Source: Singulisphaera sp. GP187 (GTDB taxonomy: Bacteria > Planctomycetota > Planctomycetia > Isosphaerales > Isosphaeraceae). Taken from it: DNA of 64,000 nucleotides. A program made the translations under genes and the position numbers. The notes beneath the pieces were generated by a model that saw nothing but the letters and a program-made list of their open reading frames with translations, searched no databases and had not been told where the DNA came from. The stretch covers positions 531,001 through 595,000 of the forward strand of contig NZ_FSRB01000001.1 in NCBI RefSeq assembly GCF_900129635.1, read 5' to 3'. Below are positions 61,501 through 64,000 of the stretch, piece after piece (the stretch's first letter is position 1; each line of letters begins with the position of its first letter).

Positions 61501-63837
61501 ATGACCGGCCTGAACCTGGAAAGCTTCCTCCACTTACTCAGGGCCGACGTCGGCGTCTGGACGACCTTGGGCGTGATTGCCCTGCTGCTCGCGTTGATGA
61601 CCTGGACAAGCTGGGGGTCACGCCGCGTCTTGCGCAAGTGCCTGGTGCTCTCGGTCGCTTCGCACATGGTGCTCGGCTTTTATGGGAGCACCTTGCCGCA
61701 AGTCCTGCTGGTGCTCCACCCCAAGGACAAGGGGGAGTCCACTCGTGAGCGGATCCAGCAGATCCGGATCACGCCTTGGTCCGAAGGGCCGTCTCGGCCG
61801 GGGAAGCTAGCGGCCGGCGGACGCGGTAAGCCCCTTCAGGATCCGTGGGACCGACCGCGCGACGTGCTCGCTTTGAACGAAACCAAGGTTGCCGCGCCTC
61901 GACCGGAATCCGCGCCTTCGGAGCCGGCTCGTCCCAATTTGCTGCCGGACCTCCCTCCGCCAACCGTACCCGACGTCAAGCCGGCCGTCGCGGCGGTTGC
62001 CGAGCCGCCGCCCGCCGCGGAATCGGTCGTGATCGAGCCGCCGCAGCCTCAGGCCGCGCCGAGTGATCCCAGCGAGATCGCGGCCCCCGTGCTCACCACC
62101 TCGAGTGCTCCTGAGATGGATGCGTCGTCCCCCCTCGATCGGATCCCCGCGCGGCCTCGCCCGGGCCAGGCCGAGCAGGCCGAGCGGCGGCCCGGTGCGT
62201 TGGCGACTCGATCGGGCGAACTGACACTTGCCACGCCCCGCTCCGCTCCTACCCTCGTGTTGCCGGCGGTCCCTTCGCTCGATGCCCAGACGCTCGCGCG
62301 ACCCGAAACCGCCGAGGCGAAGAGAGAAACCATCGCGGCTCCTCGAAGAGAATCAGCGGGATCGTTCCGCTCGGGCACCGCAGCGGGTGAGGTGGCGGGC
62401 GACCCGACGTCCTCGGGCGTGGATCTGCAGGTCGTTCGCCGTGCTCAGGTTGCGCCTCCGCTGGCTGAACTGGCCGGGACCGACGTTCGCCGCCTCTTAC
62501 GCACCCAGCGCCCCGCTTCCGTGCCGGCTCCCGCCGTCCGTTCGTTGGCCGAGTCCTTAGGGCCGCTCACCTTGTCGCGGGCGACGCCGAACGGCCTTCC
62601 TCGGCTCCCCGAGATCCAGGGGGCCATGGGGGGGCGTCCCTTGCAGGATGTTCCCGAAGTCTATCGCTCGCGGCTCGATCCCAACCGCTCGTCCCTGGCG
62701 CAGCGGGCCGGAGCCACCGCGGCGAGCGAGCAGGCCGTGGAACGAGCGCTGGCCTGGTTGTCTCGCCACCAAGACGCCGACGGTCGTTGGGATTCCGGCA
62801 CCGCGCGGCACGCCGATGGCACGCCGGTCAAGGGAGATGACGACTTCACGATCCACTGTCCTCCCGGGGAACCCTGTGCCGGTGAGTGCCTTTACTGGGA
62901 GGCCGATACCGCCGTCACCGGACTGGCGCTGCTGGCTTTCCTAGGCTCGGGCTATACCCACACGGATGGAAAATACGCCGATGCCGTCGGCCGGGGCCTT
63001 GAGTTCCTTCGTCTGACCCAGAAACCTGACGGCGACCTCCGCGGCGACAGCCGATCGGTTGGCATGTATTGCCACGCCATGGCCACGCTGGCCCTTTGCG
63101 AGGCCTACGCCCTGACGGGTGACGTGCAACTCCGCGGCGCGGTCGAACGTGCGGTCGGCTTTTTGAGCCGTTCCCGCGCTCGCGACGGACTCTCCTGGCG
63201 TTACTTGCCCGGGGCCGATCGGGGGGACACGAGCATCTTGGGCTGGGTGGTTATGGCCCTGAAGTCGGCCAAGGTCTCGGGGATTCCGATCTCCGCCTCA
63301 ATCCAGAGCGGCACGCTTGGCTGGCTCGGCAAGGTGGCCAGCGGACCCGAACGAGGACTGGCCAGCTATCAGCCCGGCCAACCCGCCACCCCCACCATGA
63401 CCGCCGAAGCCTGGGTCTGCCGCCAGTTCCTTGGGGTCGGCGGTCCAGGGCCGATGAGCAACGAAGCCGCCAGCTACCTGCTCGAAAACGGGCCGGGCAA
63501 AAAAGGACGCGACTCGTATAACCTTTACTACTGGTACTACGGCACCCTGGCCATGTATCAGCAAGGAGGGAATGCCTGGACTCGCTGGAACGATCGCGTC
63601 CGCGACCAGATCGTCCGTCGCCAGCAACTCGAAGGCCACCGCGCGGGGAGTTGGGACCCCGACGACAGCGACTACGGAGCCCGGGGAGGCCGGATCTATT
63701 GCACGGCCATGGCGACACTCACCCTGGAAGTCTATTACCGCTTCCTCAGACTCTACGAGGAGCCGTCCTCCACTCACACACCAGCGACCCCTCCTCCAGG
63801 ACGCTTCACCCGCTCCCCCTCGCGCGATCGATCCTAG
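61501..63837 (+). CDS. Membrane protein with Pro-rich linker and alpha/alpha-toroid domain
   Basis: The 778-residue protein has two N-terminal membrane helices (about 18-40 and 46-72), a long Pro/Ala-rich periplasmic linker (90-330), a middle part and a C-terminal domain (about 410-765). That domain has squalene-cyclase/prenyltransferase-type repeats: LAWLSRHQDADGRWD, then AVTGLALLAFLGSGYTH, then GLEFLRLTQKPDGDL and AVGFLSRSRARDGLSW. These form an alpha/alpha toroid. The catalytic DXDD of true cyclases is not visible, so it is probably a binding or scaffold domain. The overall layout, membrane anchor plus Pro-rich arm plus globular end, recalls TonB, and the gene follows the MotA/TolQ gene. 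Confidence 0.75.
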   Translation: MTGLNLESFLHLLRADVGVWTTLGVIALLLALMTWTSWGSRRVLRKCLVLSVASHMVLGFYGSTLPQVLLVLHPKDKGESTRERIQQIRITPWSEGPSRPGKLAAGGRGKPLQDPWDRPRDVLALNETKVAAPRPESAPSEPARPNLLPDLPPPTVPDVKPAVAAVAEPPPAAESVVIEPPQPQAAPSDPSEIAAPVLTTSSAPEMDASSPLDRIPARPRPGQAEQAERRPGALATRSGELTLATPRSAPTLVLPAVPSLDAQTLARPETAEAKRETIAAPRRESAGSFRSGTAAGEVAGDPTSSGVDLQVVRRAQVAPPLAELAGTDVRRLLRTQRPASVPAPAVRSLAESLGPLTLSRATPNGLPRLPEIQGAMGGRPLQDVPEVYRSRLDPNRSSLAQRAGATAASEQAVERALAWLSRHQDADGRWDSGTARHADGTPVKGDDDFTIHCPPGEPCAGECLYWEADTAVTGLALLAFLGSGYTHTDGKYADAVGRGLEFLRLTQKPDGDLRGDSRSVGMYCHAMATLALCEAYALTGDVQLRGAVERAVGFLSRSRARDGLSWRYLPGADRGDTSILGWVVMALKSAKVSGIPISASIQSGTLGWLGKVASGPERGLASYQPGQPATPTMTAEAWVCRQFLGVGGPGPMSNEAASYLLENGPGKKGRDSYNLYYWYYGTLAMYQQGGNAWTRWNDRVRDQIVRRQQLEGHRAGSWDPDDSDYGARGGRIYCTAMATLTLEVYYRFLRLYEEPSSTHTPATPPPGRFTRSPSRDRS

Positions 63838-63886
63838 TGTGGCTCTCCCACGATCTCGCTTCCACCATCGTGGTCAGCCGGTGTGC

Positions 63887-63994
63887 TTTGTCGGGTGGGC
63901 ACGGCCCACCAGGATTCGCCCCAAGAAAGTAAGGCACCTCATCAATGCAAAGCCACTCGTCAGGTAGCCTGATGGGCCGTGCCCACCCGACAAA
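63887..63994. repeat. Pair of inverted 22-base repeats with a 64-base centre
   Basis: Arms at 63887-63908 and 63973-63994 are perfect reverse complements. Each contains the GGGTGGGCACGGCCCA-type palindrome found at 36606 and 47823. The arms may be two copies of one element in opposite directions, or the two ends of a miniature element. They lie after the toroid gene; the sequence between shows no gene. Confidence 0.85.
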
Positions 63995-64000
63995 ATCTGC

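Overview
The window looks like chromosomal DNA from a high-GC planctomycete, most likely of the Isosphaeraceae type (inference from gene content, no search run). The markers are a DUF1549/DUF1553/DUF1501 cytochrome gene, an ECF sigma factor coupled to a Ser/Thr kinase with WD40 repeats, a ThuA-like protein, a MotA/TolQ gene followed by an alpha/alpha-toroid protein, many small secreted proteins with no assigned function, and several families of long intergenic palindromes. No rRNA, intact tRNA, CRISPR array, insertion sequence or prophage was recognised.

Region 1-9000. On the minus strand lies an apparent in-frame fusion of a truncated DUF1553 protein to a DUF1501 protein (runs off the left edge), then a single-heme secreted protein. 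Next on the plus strand come an M15-like peptidase and an alpha/beta hydrolase. A patch of gene decay follows, in which the first 21 codons of a nitrilase are joined to an AhpD gene cut at both ends, beside a TetR gene with a recognisable promoter and operator candidate. A DUF302 gene follows. A lower-GC islet (about 7610-8880) carries a protein ending in a nucleoside-deoxyribosyltransferase/TIR-like domain, a fold common among anti-phage effectors.

Region 9000-26000. This holds a coupled yjcH-actP acetate-symporter pair, a soluble Ser/Thr kinase, secreted TPR-like and BON proteins, glutamine-dependent NAD synthetase, a secreted beta-propeller, a metallophosphoesterase, a stress-type pair (LEA-like and DUF1328) ending in a strong terminator, a zinc-ribbon protein, a family 1 glycosyltransferase, an M24 peptidase and RecQ.

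Region 26000-45400. An ECF sigma factor overlaps a 1181-residue kinase carrying 14 WD40 repeats. After it come secreted hypotheticals, arylamine N-acetyltransferase with a YqeY-like protein, a YncE-like propeller, a Tat-exported phosphoesterase, a GH57/DUF3536 enzyme, a multi-PAS histidine kinase, a ThuA protein, a Gly/Tyr-rich secreted protein and a large secreted propeller-like protein.

Region 45400-64000. This contains a secreted dipeptidyl-peptidase III, a DUF3131/glucoamylase-like enzyme, an NtrC-type regulator with MsrB, a tandem pair of membrane-anchored coiled-coil/TPR paralogs, a NYN-LOTUS protein, an RRM protein, a decapeptide-repeat secreted protein with promoter and terminator, and finally a plus-strand set: a 1011-residue TPR protein, a MotA/TolQ/ExbB channel and a protein with N-terminal membrane segments, a Pro-rich linker and a toroid domain.

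The strongest leads for something undescribed are the DUF1553-DUF1501 fusion, the TPR-MotA/TolQ-toroid set that lacks an ExbD gene, and the solitary TIR-like gene. Start codons were chosen from visible Shine-Dalgarno sequences, so several proteins are shorter than their longest open frame.
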